From positions 30,530,033 through 30,594,032 of the forward strand of contig OX463844.1 of the NCBI GenBank assembly GCA_949825065.1: 64,000 nucleotides of DNA, read 5' to 3'. A program made the position numbers and the translations under genes. This stretch comes from Odontocerum albicorne. Lineage: Eukaryota > Arthropoda > Insecta > Trichoptera > Odontoceridae. Below are positions 21,250-32,462 of this stretch, piece after piece (position 1 is the stretch's first letter; each line of letters opens with the position of its first letter). Under the pieces are notes generated by a model that saw only the letters and a list, made by a program, of their open reading frames with translations, was not told the DNA's origin and made no database searches.

Positions 21250-22537
21250 GGTTAGTCAAAAAGTTTTGAAAGCGGAAATGAAAATACATTTTTTTTGGGG
21301 GGAAATCACTTTTATTGCTCAGTATAGTCTCCCATAAGATCAATACACTTGGTCCAACGATCTTCCAACTTTGTTGTCCCATCACGGAAGTGACTTTCTG
21401 GAAGGCCTGCAAAATACTCCTCTACGACGGCTATAACCTCTTCGTTTGATGAAAAATGCTTTCCACGAAGGAATTTTTTGAGGTGTGAGAACAGCCAGAA
21501 GTCAGAGAGAGCTAAATCTGGCGAATAGGGTGGATGCTGCAACAATTCGTACCCCAATTCACTGATTTTCGCGATGGTTTTTTGAGCTGTGTGAGCAGGT
21601 GCATTGTCTTGATGAAAAATGATTTTTTTCTTCTGCAAACCGGGTCTTTTTTCACAATTTTTTTCATCCAACTGGTCCAAAAGGTCACAATAATAATCAG
21701 AGTTGATTGTCTTACCAATTTGGAGATAATCTATCAGTAAAATTCCTTTTGCATCCCAAAAAACTGACGCTAACACCTTCTTGGCCGATTTCTGGACACG
21801 AACTCGCTTCGGAGCCAAAGTGCCTGGTTCACACCACTCCTTAGCCTCTTGTTTTGATTCAGGATCATGGTGGTAGACGCAAGTCTCATCCATAGTGATG
21901 AATCGACGCAGAAAATCCTTTTTATCCTTTCGAAATTGCTCCAAATGTTGCTCAGAAAGTCGCATTCGAACGTGTTTTTGTTGCATTGTTAGCAAATGCG
22001 GCACCCATTGTGCACACAGTTTTTTGAAACCCAAAACTTCAGCCAAAATATGCCATGCTGTTCCATGTGAGATGCCTATGGTGTCAGCTATCACATCCAC
22101 AGTCGATCGATGATCTTCCAAAACCATATCCTGTATTTTCGCTATGATTTCTGGTGTTGATGCACTTTTTGGACGTCCTGAGCGTGGATCGTCTTCAACG
22201 CTTGTACGGCCACGCTTAAACTCCAAAACCCATCGGTGAACGGTTGGAAATGAAGGAGAAGACTCCTTTAATACTTTCACTATCTTTGCATGGATCTCAG
22301 TAGCCAATAAACCTTCCAAAACAAAGAATTTAATCACTGCACGATATTCGGATTTTTCCATTGTTAAAAAATACACTGACACGTCAACTTCAAATGGCTT
22401 GTAAACAAAGAATGAATTGACAGATCGAAAAGAAATTTTGAGTACGTTCTTATGAAAGATGAAATATTAAAATGGCGTAGAAATTTTGGTTTTTCTACTG
22501 CTCCATAGATGTCGCTTTTAAAACTTTTTGACTAACC
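21250..22537 (-). mobile_element. Full-length mariner transposon, apparently intact
   Basis: 1288 bp, flanked by TA at 21248-21249 and 22538-22539. Terminal inverted repeats of about 25 bp begin GGTTAGTCAAAAAGTTTT on both ends, with one mismatch noticed. A single uninterrupted transposase ORF fills the interior on the - strand. It lies about 50 bp from the piggyBac remnant. It is a different mariner family from the ones at 5-7 kb and 61 kb. Confidence 0.95.
21312..22361 (-). CDS. Mariner transposase (DD34D), uninterrupted
   Basis: The transposase cuts and pastes its own element by binding the terminal repeats. I place the start at the Met at 22361 (MEKSEYRAVIKFFVLEGL), because mariner proteins of this type begin MEKxEYR; seven more in-frame codons lie upstream. 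The product is 349 residues, close to the usual 345. The N-terminal helix-turn-helix half contains TVHRWVLEFKRGRTS and RSGRPKSASTPEI, followed by the linker motif WVPHLLT. The catalytic triad is visible in FITMDETCVYHHDPE, IIFHQDNAPAHTA and PDLALSDFW, with 34 residues between the last two Asp (DD34D). Odd points are Cys in the usual DETW motif and Leu in the usual PDLAPSD. These may lower activity, but no stop or frameshift is present. The remaining question is expression, for which nothing is visible. Confidence 0.95.
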   Translation of the reverse strand: MEKSEYRAVIKFFVLEGLLATEIHAKIVKVLKESSPSFPTVHRWVLEFKRGRTSVEDDPRSGRPKSASTPEIIAKIQDMVLEDHRSTVDVIADTIGISHGTAWHILAEVLGFKKLCAQWVPHLLTMQQKHVRMRLSEQHLEQFRKDKKDFLRRFITMDETCVYHHDPESKQEAKEWCEPGTLAPKRVRVQKSAKKVLASVFWDAKGILLIDYLQIGKTINSDYYCDLLDQLDEKNCEKRPGLQKKKIIFHQDNAPAHTAQKTIAKISELGYELLQHPPYSPDLALSDFWLFSHLKKFLRGKHFSSNEEVIAVVEEYFAGLPESHFRDGTTKLEDRWTKCIDLMGDYTEQ

Positions 22538-22819
22538 TATTACATGTACTTTTTAAATTATAATGTTTTAATCGGTTATTGGAATTAAATGTTTTCAGAA
22601 ACTTTGAATAAAACACTAAAAAACACGCTTGTTTGATTTTCAGGATACTTTTTGTGTAAAATTTTAAACAAAAAGTGTTAAAAAGGGGAAAATGTAAGCA
22701 TATAAGGTTAACTAACAAAACTGAAAGACACGATATGTTTTTTTTGTCAGAAACCCAACCAAAGCTTAAAAGTTTGAGAAATGTTTGTACGTATTATAAT
22801 TTTTATCTGAAATCATGAT

Positions 22820-23400
22820 AGTTATAATATCATAATAAAATGATCCTGTGATCTTTTAAGATTTTATACAGCATCTTGCAAAGCAAATCGCCTATGCGGG
22901 TATATTGTACCAATATGATTTGTTGTGTTTCATTTTTGTACAAGAAAGCAGTCCAAGGTCTCAGTGTTTGTGATAATGACCACGTTTCGCAGTGGTATAC
23001 GGTCTCGACCTCAGAGCAAATATCCCCTGTCAGATTAGCCGATATCCCGGTCATTCATCATACGTTTTATTTCAGTCTTGCATGGTTACTGGGGTCAACT
23101 GGTATTAGTACCATTTGAGTAGTGCGGCTTACTGAGGCATTTATCGATTGCTAATATATTTCTTTTGTTATATGGCACTATTATATGATAATCTCAGACT
23201 CCTCAGAGAAGCTACAGGTTACAAATTTCTTGTAGGTTTCTCAAAGAGGCGAAGAGAGAGCACCAGCTGATATTCTTCACTGAACTTAAACAAAGGTGAG
23301 CCTATGCGTCTCCACTGATAACGGTGGAAAGCAGCAGTATGCCCAACGTGGCCATTAAATATAAAGCCATTGATTCTCTCTCAAATGGTTGTCATGATTT
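22820..23400. other. Moderately GC-rich unassigned segment
   Basis: Two complex, GC-richer patches (about 22870-23110 and 23180-23360) contrast with AT-rich flanks. They look like old repeat insertions but show no tRNA-like boxes, RT motifs or terminal repeats that I can name. Confidence 0.3.
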
Positions 23401-23867
23401 AAATCAATATTAACGTAATTCTGCTTTATTCATCTTTATTGGAAGATCCTCATTATGCAGTGTTTCTTATATTAACTTTTTAGAACGACTTCACTTCTTA
23501 ATGAAGGTGGTGAGATATGCGATAACCTACGGTACAAAGGAAAAGGGGTAGGTTGCAAATATCGCTGAAAATTCTCGTTAACTTATTTCATTGAATATTT
23601 GCAGAGTGAAATAATTAATATTTGTCAACATAAAAAAACTTAAATGCAAAAATATTATTGTTTTTTTCTATTCATTTTTTACACTTCTACAACATTCGAT
23701 ACACTGTATAAACGAATCTATTCATAGTACTATTGAAAATTCAGAAGGATCAAAAATGGTGAAAATATTTTATAAAAACGTTAAGCATGTCAATGGCTGC
23801 GCATAATGGAGTATTAGTCCCAACATTGGAATATGTAAACGAAACTTGGATGGGGCAAAAAAGTGAT

Positions 23868-24260
23868 GAAACTACAATAAATCCGGTAGAAATGAGAGCG
23901 TAGCGTTAAATGTGTGGAGAACAATGTATGGCAGAATAAGGAAGAAATTCATTAGGAAAGAATGCGGATTGAATAAAGATAAAGAACATAAGACAAAAAT
24001 TTGGGCATCGAGATAGTTTGACCACATAGAAATAATACATTTAAATAAATATACATACACAAAATATATTAATGGTATAGAGGGCACAATAATCAAATTC
24101 TAAAAAGGTAAAAAATCTTTATTTAAAATAGGAGAGTATGCATCACGAGGTGTTTGGATTAAGAAAAAACGAAATATGTGTACCAGGATATAATGATGGG
24201 GATATATATTATCTCTGCCTACCCCAATAGGGACATGCCATGATTGGGATGATGATGCGC
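23868..24260 (+). pseudogene. Family A non-LTR retrotransposon, 3' fragment
   Basis: The + strand reads NPVEMRA, then pieces of MCGEQCMAE and a stretch AGGAAAGAATGCGGATTGAA that closely matches the unit of the array at 1-835. It ends with TCTCTGCCTACCCCAATAGG followed by GACATGCCATGATTGGGATG, the terminal block of this family. Stops and frameshifts are numerous. It shows that the 111-bp unit belongs to this family's C-terminal region. Confidence 0.65.
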
Positions 24261-24554
24261 TTTAAATGCCAACAAGCGTTTTGAACACGCGTGACACACT
24301 TGAAAATTAAACGTTTCCTTAGTAAGGGAAATACAGTTTAGAAAGTAGTCTGACAGTTATTGAAAGACATATGTTATTATTATTTTATGTGAAATCACGA
24401 TTCATTCTCAGACTAAATTTATTTTCTATTTTGGAAATAAATATTTTTGGCTATAATTTAAAATGCTTTTATTTTGTATGATTAAGTTGTAGTAATAAAA
24501 ACTGATAGATGAAAAGAGGTCGTGTTTTGAGAATATTTATAAAAAATAGGAGAT

Positions 24555-25440
24555 ACATACTATCACGCCATCTCCCTGTCAGGGTAGGCAAAGATGACAG
24601 AGCGCCAGGCTTTCCTATCTCGTCACACATTCTTGGCCTCTTCTATATCCTTAGACCTTCTTATACTAGTTCTACGATTTCTCTGACTTTATACGTTTCC
24701 TTCTTTCAAAACATAATTCACTTGATCCAATCATAATTTCCTTGGCCTTTCTCTCACATGCTTACTATTCACATTTGCACAATAAATATGTTTTGTTAGT
24801 TTTTTTATTTTATTCGTTACACATGCCCAAATTATCTCAGCATGCTCTTCTTCATCCTGCTCAATACATCAGACTTAAGTTTACATTCATACCTTATCAC
24901 TTTATTCCGTATTTTGTCATAAATGGTCCCTCCAGGTATTCTTCTCAATGCACACATTTCTACAGCATTTATTCGTCTCTTTTTAGTACAGCATTTATTC
25001 GTCTCCATGTTCACATTTCACTCCTATACATCCAAGTTTGCGACAAAATACTATTGAGAACTATCATCTTAACAGATTTTGATACTGCCTGATTCGAGTA
25101 TGTGTATTTTATTGCCCCGTTGGCTTTGTTTCTTATCGCTACACGCCGTTTGATATCCCTCTTATCTTCCAGCATCTAAGAAAATACTACCCAAAAAGCA
25201 AAATTCCTCAATTGGCTCCATTCTTTCATTATTCACCCATATGTTGCAAATATTTTTCTTTCTACACTTTTCTATTAGCATTACTTAACACTTTACAACA
25301 TTCATTCTCAGATCTTTCTCGCATCTCTCATATAATTTACTTATCAAACTCTGCTAGTCATTTTCACTCTTCGTCAATATAACCATGTAATCTGCATACT
25401 GTAATCGGCATACGTTCCCATTCAACATTACATTAATTCT
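24555..25440 (-). pseudogene. Family A non-LTR reverse transcriptase fragment
   Basis: On the - strand: LNGNVCRLQYADYMVILTKS (the catalytic YADD motif with Tyr in place of the second Asp), SLISKLYERCEKDLRMNVVK, WVNNERMEPIEEFCFLGSIF, then INAVEMCALRRIPGG, YDKIRNKVIRYECKLKSDVL and SRMKKSMLR*FGH. It ends near 24560 with the complement of the CTGCCTACCC-type tail. This is the most informative copy of family A in the window and covers the RT palm to the 3' end. It is inactivated by the YADY change plus stops and shifts. From memory it belongs to a group of non-LTR ORFs common in Lepidoptera with the 'NAVEMrsLRrmCGv' motif. Confidence 0.75.
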
Positions 25441-25768
25441 ACTTACTTACAATATAAGAATGCGAATCTGACAAATCTGATACAATAAAAGTTAATTTAT
25501 TTTTATAACCTAATTGAAAAGTAATTATAATTAAGAGATGTTGTGAGAAATATTATATTAATGTTTAATTAAGAATAATATAAGGACTGAATCAATTTTC
25601 TTTCATAAAATTGCATTCCTTGACCATTATTTTATTCATTTCAAAAACATATATTTTTAGGTTAATTAAGAAGTATTCATACACGAAAAAAATAGTTTTA
25701 CAATATTTTTTTATCTATTTAGCATATACACAATTGCTCAGTTTATTCAATTATTTTGAATACATTTT

Positions 25769-26058
<290 letters not shown>

Positions 26059-26439
26059 GGTATTGAAAATGTATTAAAATATATAATTGTTACTGATACA
26101 TAATATTTTTTATTAAAATTGATTGAACAGTAACTTTAAATATGCAGTATTGTCTCAAAGTCTAATTTTAAATATTTTATGTTAATGTTTTAATTACTTC
26201 GTTAATGGCCTTTGTTAATTAGCAAATTTTTCCTTTCATTGATACAGCGGAAGTATTTTACAAATCGTTAAGTGATTATTGAATTTCATTTATTTTTAAA
26301 TATTTGTATGAATGTCACCATAATTGGAAAACACAATCATGTTTAAACATCAACAATGTTCAGATATTTTAACATATTTTAATAATATAGCACGGAAATA
26401 TGAAAAAAAAACTCAAAAACAAACAATGACTAAACAAAT

Positions 26440-26660
26440 TTAAATTGCAAGAATAATTGGGCGACGTGGTGGAGAACGACCGAGAAAACTATGGTTGTAC
26501 CAAATGAAATTCCGAAAGCAGAAAATGTAAAGAGTAAGACAGAGATAAGAAAATGTATGAATATGGTGGAGGCGAAGGAAGTACGCCGTGATAGGAAATA
26601 TTTGAAGTCACCTAAGGGAAATTCCGTGATGGTATTTATGTATGTATGATTAAAATCTTT
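26440..26660 (+). pseudogene. Family A 3' fragment
   Basis: The + strand reads ARIIGRRGGERPRKLWLYQM, then after a shift RKCMNMVEAKEVRRDRKYLK and SPKGNS, followed by GTGATGGTATTTATGTATGT. These are the 'GRPRKtWlDqi' and 'CMNvdEAKEVcrDR' blocks seen at the end of family A ORFs. Both blocks are shifted relative to each other. Confidence 0.65.
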
Positions 26661-27169
26661 TATCAATCCTCGAAGTTTCCTCAATTTAAGGTTTCGACAG
26701 TTTTGTATTTTCGTTGCCCTCAAGAGAGATTTAAATATTTCACACAAGGTTGTATTGTTGATTGAATTAAATTTTTTGTATTTGATTATTCTTTGACTTT
26801 CCGTGTTTTACAAGTCTTTGTTTTAAGGACACTAGTGTATTTTATGTTGTCAGTACATAAATTCAAATTGAAAGAAATCCATTTTCACTGATTATTTTTC
26901 TATTACTTCAATGGGTTGTGTAATGAAAACCCGCGAGTTTTTTTATTTAAAAAACAGAATGAATTTAAATGTTTTCTGAACATCAAATTATTTTAAGTGC
27001 TATATTATCTCACAAATCGATCCCCGGACTGACAAATGAGGAAGTATTATGTTATATTATTATTTTGTAGTATACAATAAGATATAGATGATTAAGGCAT
27101 ATATTATATTAGATAAGCTGTATAGAAAATTACTTGTGAAATATTTGATGAAAGAAGTTTATACAGGTA

Positions 27170-27810
27170 GATATAGCAAAAAGTTTGCTAACATGTGTTA
27201 GCAATGTATGAGTGAACCCAGAAGAGCAGAAATTGGTACATAAGAACTGGTATCTGGGCAGTATCCTTACTGTGATGGGCTAGTTGGAAATTGACATTAA
27301 AGATGAAATGCGATAGACGATGAGGTAAACGGATCGTTTATCGTAATACATGTATATAACAAACTTGTTAAAGTAAAAGTAGTAAAATTGACAATGCATA
27401 TTACTGTGCCAATATTCAATTTGAATGGGCGTGAAGCTTGAACTTGGCTGAAGAAGGATAAAAGTAGGATTAATGTTATGGGGACGTGCATACTACGTCG
27501 AATACAGGTGATACAAATGGATGGTGTAATTAAGATGATTAAATAAGCATTACGAAGGTTGAGATATGTGGAGAGAATAAATTACTAAGAGAATATACAA
27601 TGCCATTCAAAAGTACAAGGTGTGCATGGTAGACATAGACCAAGGAAAACGTGGTTGGATCAAGAGAACCAGAATTTGAAAGAGGTAAAATGAGAAGCAC
27701 GAATAAAAGAACATTGTTCATGATGAGATGTATTCAGGGGGAGGGTGCGAAAGTCATGTATTTGTAAAGAAAAGTTAAGTGAATTGTTATCTCTGTCTAT
27801 CCAGCAAGTG
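27170..27810 (+). pseudogene. Family A ORF fragment, region after the RT palm to the 3' end
   Basis: Degenerate + strand pieces in order: WYLGSILTVMG (thumb 'YLGS' block), NLNGREA*TWLKKDKSRIN (the 'LYGcEtWxl' region), GTCILRRIQ, then VHGRHRPRKTWLDQENQNLK and a tail TTATCTCTGTCTATCCAGC. The order matches a full 3' half of the family A ORF. Many stops are present. Confidence 0.6.
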
Positions 27811-28050
27811 ACACGGCATGTTTAAAGATCTTTATGACCAAGTTAAAGTTAACAACATCAAGTCCAAACATTTTAAAGTATAAAACGGTGTACTTCAGGG
27901 GTGCATTATTTCACGTGGTTTGTTTAACTTTTATGGAGAATATATTACGAGGAAAGTACTTGAAGACTGGGACGGTGGGGCTGCTATCGGAAGGAGAAAG
28001 CCTTTAAATCTAAAATATGCGGATGATATCACTCAAATTAGTACGAGTAT
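27811..28050 (+). pseudogene. Reverse transcriptase palm fragment with YADD
   Basis: The frame FKDLYDQVKVNNIKSKHFKV, stop (TAA), NGVLQGCIISRGLFNFYGEY, then RKVLEDWDGGAAIGRR and LNLKYADDITQIST carries the RQG-type motif (LQGC) and the catalytic YADD. It sits immediately downstream of a family A 3' fragment, so it belongs to another copy or a rearranged one. It is cut off after motif C, where a SINE tail follows. Confidence 0.75.
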
Positions 28051-28059
28051 TTTAAAAAT

Positions 28060-28165
28060 GTTTTTCAGTCTGGTTTTAACTTAAGGTCTCTTTAAAATCT
28101 TTCGTCTTTGTTGGAAGAGCTTTCCATTTGACAATAAGCCCGCCAGATGATACAGTATATAACAA
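28060..28165 (+). repeat. SINE S1 tail fragment
   Basis: TTCAGTCTGGTTTTAACTTA, GTTGGAAGAGC and AATAAGCCCGCCAGATG match the 3' half of the S1 SINEs. The tRNA-like head is absent, so the copy is 5'-truncated or interrupted the RT fragment just upstream. Confidence 0.5.
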
Positions 28166-28489
28166 AAGTTCAATTAAATTTTTCAGATCATCCCCTATTT
28201 TAACTTTGCTTAATCTTAAAGTTATTATGTTTTAAAACATTTCAAATCAAGCACACAAAAAACAGAGCCAAATAAACCCTTCTTAATTATTTTAACAAAT
28301 GCACTTAACTAATAAAGTTAAGCAACGATCAACTGAGAGTTTTTTAAGCGTGCAACCACGTAACATATGTTTGTGACAAAAAATGAATGTTAATTTGTTT
28401 TTGTAAAATGACTCACTTGAGGTTGTTTAACGAGTAGAGGTTGCTGAAAAAATAGACCTCGCATTTATGTAAGTAGTGACAGACGATAA

Positions 28490-29250
28490 ACTTTTTTATT
28501 TCAGGGATTTATTTGCTATCCAATATTGGTTTTATGGCAACTTTACTACCAGTCTATATTTTAAGGATAAGTTGGTTAAAATGATACAAAAAACTATTTA
28601 AATTTTTTTCACCATTTTTCCAGAGATTTATTCGTTATTAAATTTTGGTTTTACGACTACTGTATAACTATACACTTCAGTAATCTTAAAATGTGTTTTG
28701 TTTATTGTAGAATAAGTTAAAAAAAGGTTAAAAGTCCTGTACAAATAACTCCTTACAGAGATTTATTCGTTGTCAAATATTGGTTTTATGGCTACTGTAT
28801 AACTAGACATTTTAGTGATCTAAAATGAGTTTTAAGTTTAGAAAGATAGGTTCAAAATTGTTGGACAATGTTTTTCGGAGTGTTTTATCGCTTGGTTTAA
28901 TTTATGACGACAATGTTTTTAAAAACGAGGACTTTTTTTCGAATTTGATTAAGAATAAGTCCTGAAGAAGAAAACTACATTTCCGAAAAATCGGCATTAT
29001 AATCCAAACTTATACCACTCTGAAAAACATTATCCAACTGACACAAAGAACCACAAGAACATCTAAACATTTTAAGTTCAAAATAGGTCAACATTATGCA
29101 CATAAACATTTCAATTGGACCGATTTTTTCAGGGATTTATTAAATTAAATATTGGGTTTACGACTATTGAGAGCGTTTTACCATAAAACAATTCGTAATC
29201 TAAAAATGAATTTTGAGTATTACTGTTCTGATTTTGACCTGATATACCTT
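28490..29250. repeat. Cluster of four degenerate repeats with an embedded inverted repeat
   Basis: A block like CAGAGATTTATTCGTTATTA, AATTTTGGTTTTACGACTAC and a later ATTTTAGTGATCTAAAATGA recurs at about 28500, 28620, 28757 and 29130. Between the third and fourth, TTGGACAATGTTTTTC..GAGTG (28860-28882) and its near reverse complement (29016-29038) form a 23-bp inverted repeat around about 130 bp. No protein similarity is visible. Confidence 0.55.
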
Positions 29251-31820
29251 CCCCTTCTAATTAAATATCTAATCATTACTTTTAAGGTACGCAATATTTT
29301 TCATTAAAAACGTTAATTAAATGGGTTCATTTCACAACATCCTCACAATCAAGATACACCCCTTACAAAAGGAAGGCGAGCCCGGCCGCGTGAATACCAG
29401 ATGTTTTCAGCTCACCCTTTTTAATATGACAAAGTCTGGCAATTGATATTGTTTACAACGGAAATTTAATACAATAAATCATAGGCAACTCTTTGGACAA
29501 GTAATTTGTGTGAAACCAATTAAGTACAACCTGAAAATACGAGTACTTCTGTAAAGGAATTGCCGAATTACGCAAAAACAAACTCAAATAACTACAGAAA
29601 AGGCACATTTTGTTTAGGTGGTATTTGGTAATGGTTGAGAGGGTAAGACGTTTGCGAAAGTTTGCCTTAATTGTTTGATCAGATATAAAAGAAAGTTTTT
29701 ACTAATCAAACTTCAAGTCATTAAGAAAATCACAAAAAAAAACAGTTAAATAAACGTAACCTTCAATATATTGAATTGCAATATATTAGCTCATGACCCG
29801 ATGAAAATTTATGTATATACACGTATGTTTAACCTTACCAAATAGGTATTGTAAGTTAAAGCCAAATCCAATAGATAATTGATATATTTTAAACAAGGTA
29901 ATCAATCTGTCAGTGAATCGATAACAAGATTAAATATTTTACCGGTGTATTTAAAAATCTAAATAATGTTATATGTATTATTTCAGAAAAAAATCTAATT
30001 GTTTTTACAGTAAAATTACTTTCCTTCAAAAATTTCCTGGTTCTTCAGTTTTGGAAAACATAATACAATCAAACAATGGGTTTTTGTTCATTTTGGTTAT
30101 TCTTAAATTAAATCAAGTTAGGTGTATTAAAATATTACAATTTTTGTCTTGAAACTAATATAAACCTAGATACAGCTATTTTTTACTATCTGTATTTTTT
30201 ACAACGTAAATAGAGCTTCAATTTTGAACAATAAACATAATTATCACATACTTGATTGAGAGCCTTTGTTACATAGATCATTTAATTTTTGGGAAAATTT
30301 TCATGGGTTCACTATAATAGTGTAATGACTTCAGTCCTTGAAGGAGTCTTCACGTTTCTCGTTGATATAATTATAACATTTGTTAATATTACTCGATATA
30401 TTTATGGGATGGTTGTTTTTTACTTTTTGAAATCAGAAATTCTAATTTCATATATGCTCGTATATGTCCCATTTATTTATTATTATTTCCGCTTTGTCTA
30501 GTCACTGATTCAGAACACCGTAAACAAGGTTTGATGTCCAGAACCATAATTTAAATATCAATCAATCTCACATGACAATTGACTAGTGAGGTTGATTAAT
30601 TGACAATCGAAATCTTTCTCTTGTCCTTCGCAGTGTTGCAATTTTAGTGCAATATCATTATTCGAACTATGTGTGATATTCATGGATAAATCTAATTTCA
30701 GTGTTTGTTTCAAGTTCTTGTTGATATGTATATGATTTCCATCATAAGTTTTTTCTTACAGCACAGATGTTTGAGGGATAAGTGTTTCTACTGGTTTAAT
30801 TTGGCAAGGATCTTCTCATTTGTCATGGGATTTATTTGTATGCTGTACATGCTGAAATTTTTTTACTATACGGAATATATCTAAAAAAATCATAAGATAA
30901 CTTTATGGCACCAAATAAGATAAAAATTAAACTGTGATTATGAAAATGTTTCTCAAATCTGAAGGGTTTCTTGTGAATTTTACGCACTATAACGCATATT
31001 CACGCATATGTCCGATGTCATTTCAATTAAAAATGCGATTTGATTAAATATCACATTCAAATCAATCAAAATAAAGTTATTAAATTAATCGTGACATTAA
31101 TGACCACGGGCAATTCAAAAAATAATATATGTATTTAAATGTAGGTAACATATAATTTGATCGAAGGAGGTTATTAAATTAATGAAAGAAACAAATATAC
31201 CAAAGGAATGCGTCATTCTAAAGGTATTTTCAAGAGCACATTGTTGCCCAATCTTTCATCAGACCAAATAGACCCTACTTAGACGGGGCATTGGTAGGAA
31301 ATGGTCGAATGACCAGTCTATCAAGGCTAGATGAATCAAGTCTGGGAGGTCGGACGTTGCCTCGATTTAATTTCACGGTAAAACATCACTTATTTACTCG
31401 TTATATCGTCATTTTACGGGTGATCTTGAATGGAGTCATATACCCCATAGAATTCTCAATGGGGCCAGTGTCGGACAAATTGGTATGAAAATTAAAAAAA
31501 GCTATCATCCATGACTGCACGGGTTTTGTTTCTAACTCCTTTATTTTAATATCTTTCCTTGGAATTAAAATGACCAATCAAATCTCCGTCTTTACTTAGT
31601 TTTTTTCCCTTTATTGTTAGTTGTTTTTTTTAAAATCTTTAGGTCAATTTTGTAAATTACAAGCTAAACATTGAAAAATAACACTTAAATTATTATTCTT
31701 AAAAAAAAAGCGATGAGTTTATTTATGTATTTTTTAAATAAATTTTTATGGGTTTTTATTTCAGTTCTAATAGGTAACGAACTTCTCATTTTATTTCCAA
31801 ATGACAGCCAATTAACATTT
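29251..31820. other. AT-rich stretch without recognisable genes
   Basis: No coding remnant or clear repeat was identified. A slightly GC-richer patch at about 31230-31480 could not be assigned. Confidence 0.5.
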
Positions 31821-31827
31821 ATTGTCG

Positions 31828-31930
31828 TTTTTTTCGAGTGGTAATTAATTTTTCGAGTGGTGAATAATTTTTCGAATGGTAATAAATTTTTCGAGTGATA
31901 ATTAATTTTTCGAATGGTAATTAATTTTTA
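31828..31930. repeat. 19-bp minisatellite, about 5 imperfect copies
   Basis: Units of the form TTTTTCGAGTGGTAATTAA recur with changes (GAGTGG, GAATGG, GAGTGA). The array is only about 100 bp. Confidence 0.85.
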
Positions 31931-32110
31931 AATAAATAGACTTCGAAAGCTCAATTCGTGTATTAACTAAAAAAACATTTTTTTCATTTTCCTGTTTACT
32001 AGAAACTTTACCTGTTTAATATAAACGTATTCAAGTACAAAATATTTATTTACTATGTTTGAAACCATTTCGATGACAGCAATCTTCCTTTGGGGTTCAA
32101 AATCGGTGCG

Positions 32111-32462
32111 TTAAAATTACGAGTATATGTTACTCGCATATGAGAGGGATCCTTTAGAATTTATTTTGTTACCATGGATCAGAAAATTACGAGTATATGT
32201 TACTCGCATATGAGAGGGATCCTTTAGAATTTATTTTGTTACCATGGATCAGAAAATTACGAGTATATGTTACTCGCATATGAGAGGGATCCTTTAGAAT
32301 TTATTTTGTTACCATGGATCAGAAAATTACGAGTATATGTTACTCGCATATGAGAGGGATCCTTTAGAATTTATTTTGTTACCATGGATCAGAAAATTAC
32401 GAGTATATGTTACTCGCATATAAGAGGGATGCTTTAGAATTTATTTTGTTACCATGAATCAG
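32111..32462. repeat. 70-bp tandem repeat, 5 copies, each with a hairpin
   Basis: Units start near 32113, 32183, 32253, 32323 and 32393. The first four are almost identical and the fifth carries changes (CATATAAGAGGGATGC). Each unit holds CGAGTA-TATGT-TACTCG, a perfect 6-bp stem with a 5-nt loop, followed by CATATGAGAGGGATCC and TTGTTACCATGGATC. Confidence 0.95.

Noticed and set aside
30289..30501. Small + strand frame with hydrophobic residues
   Set aside because: Composition is what AT-rich non-coding DNA gives, with no homology or gene context. The same applies to most other 60-80 codon frames between 29 and 43 kb.
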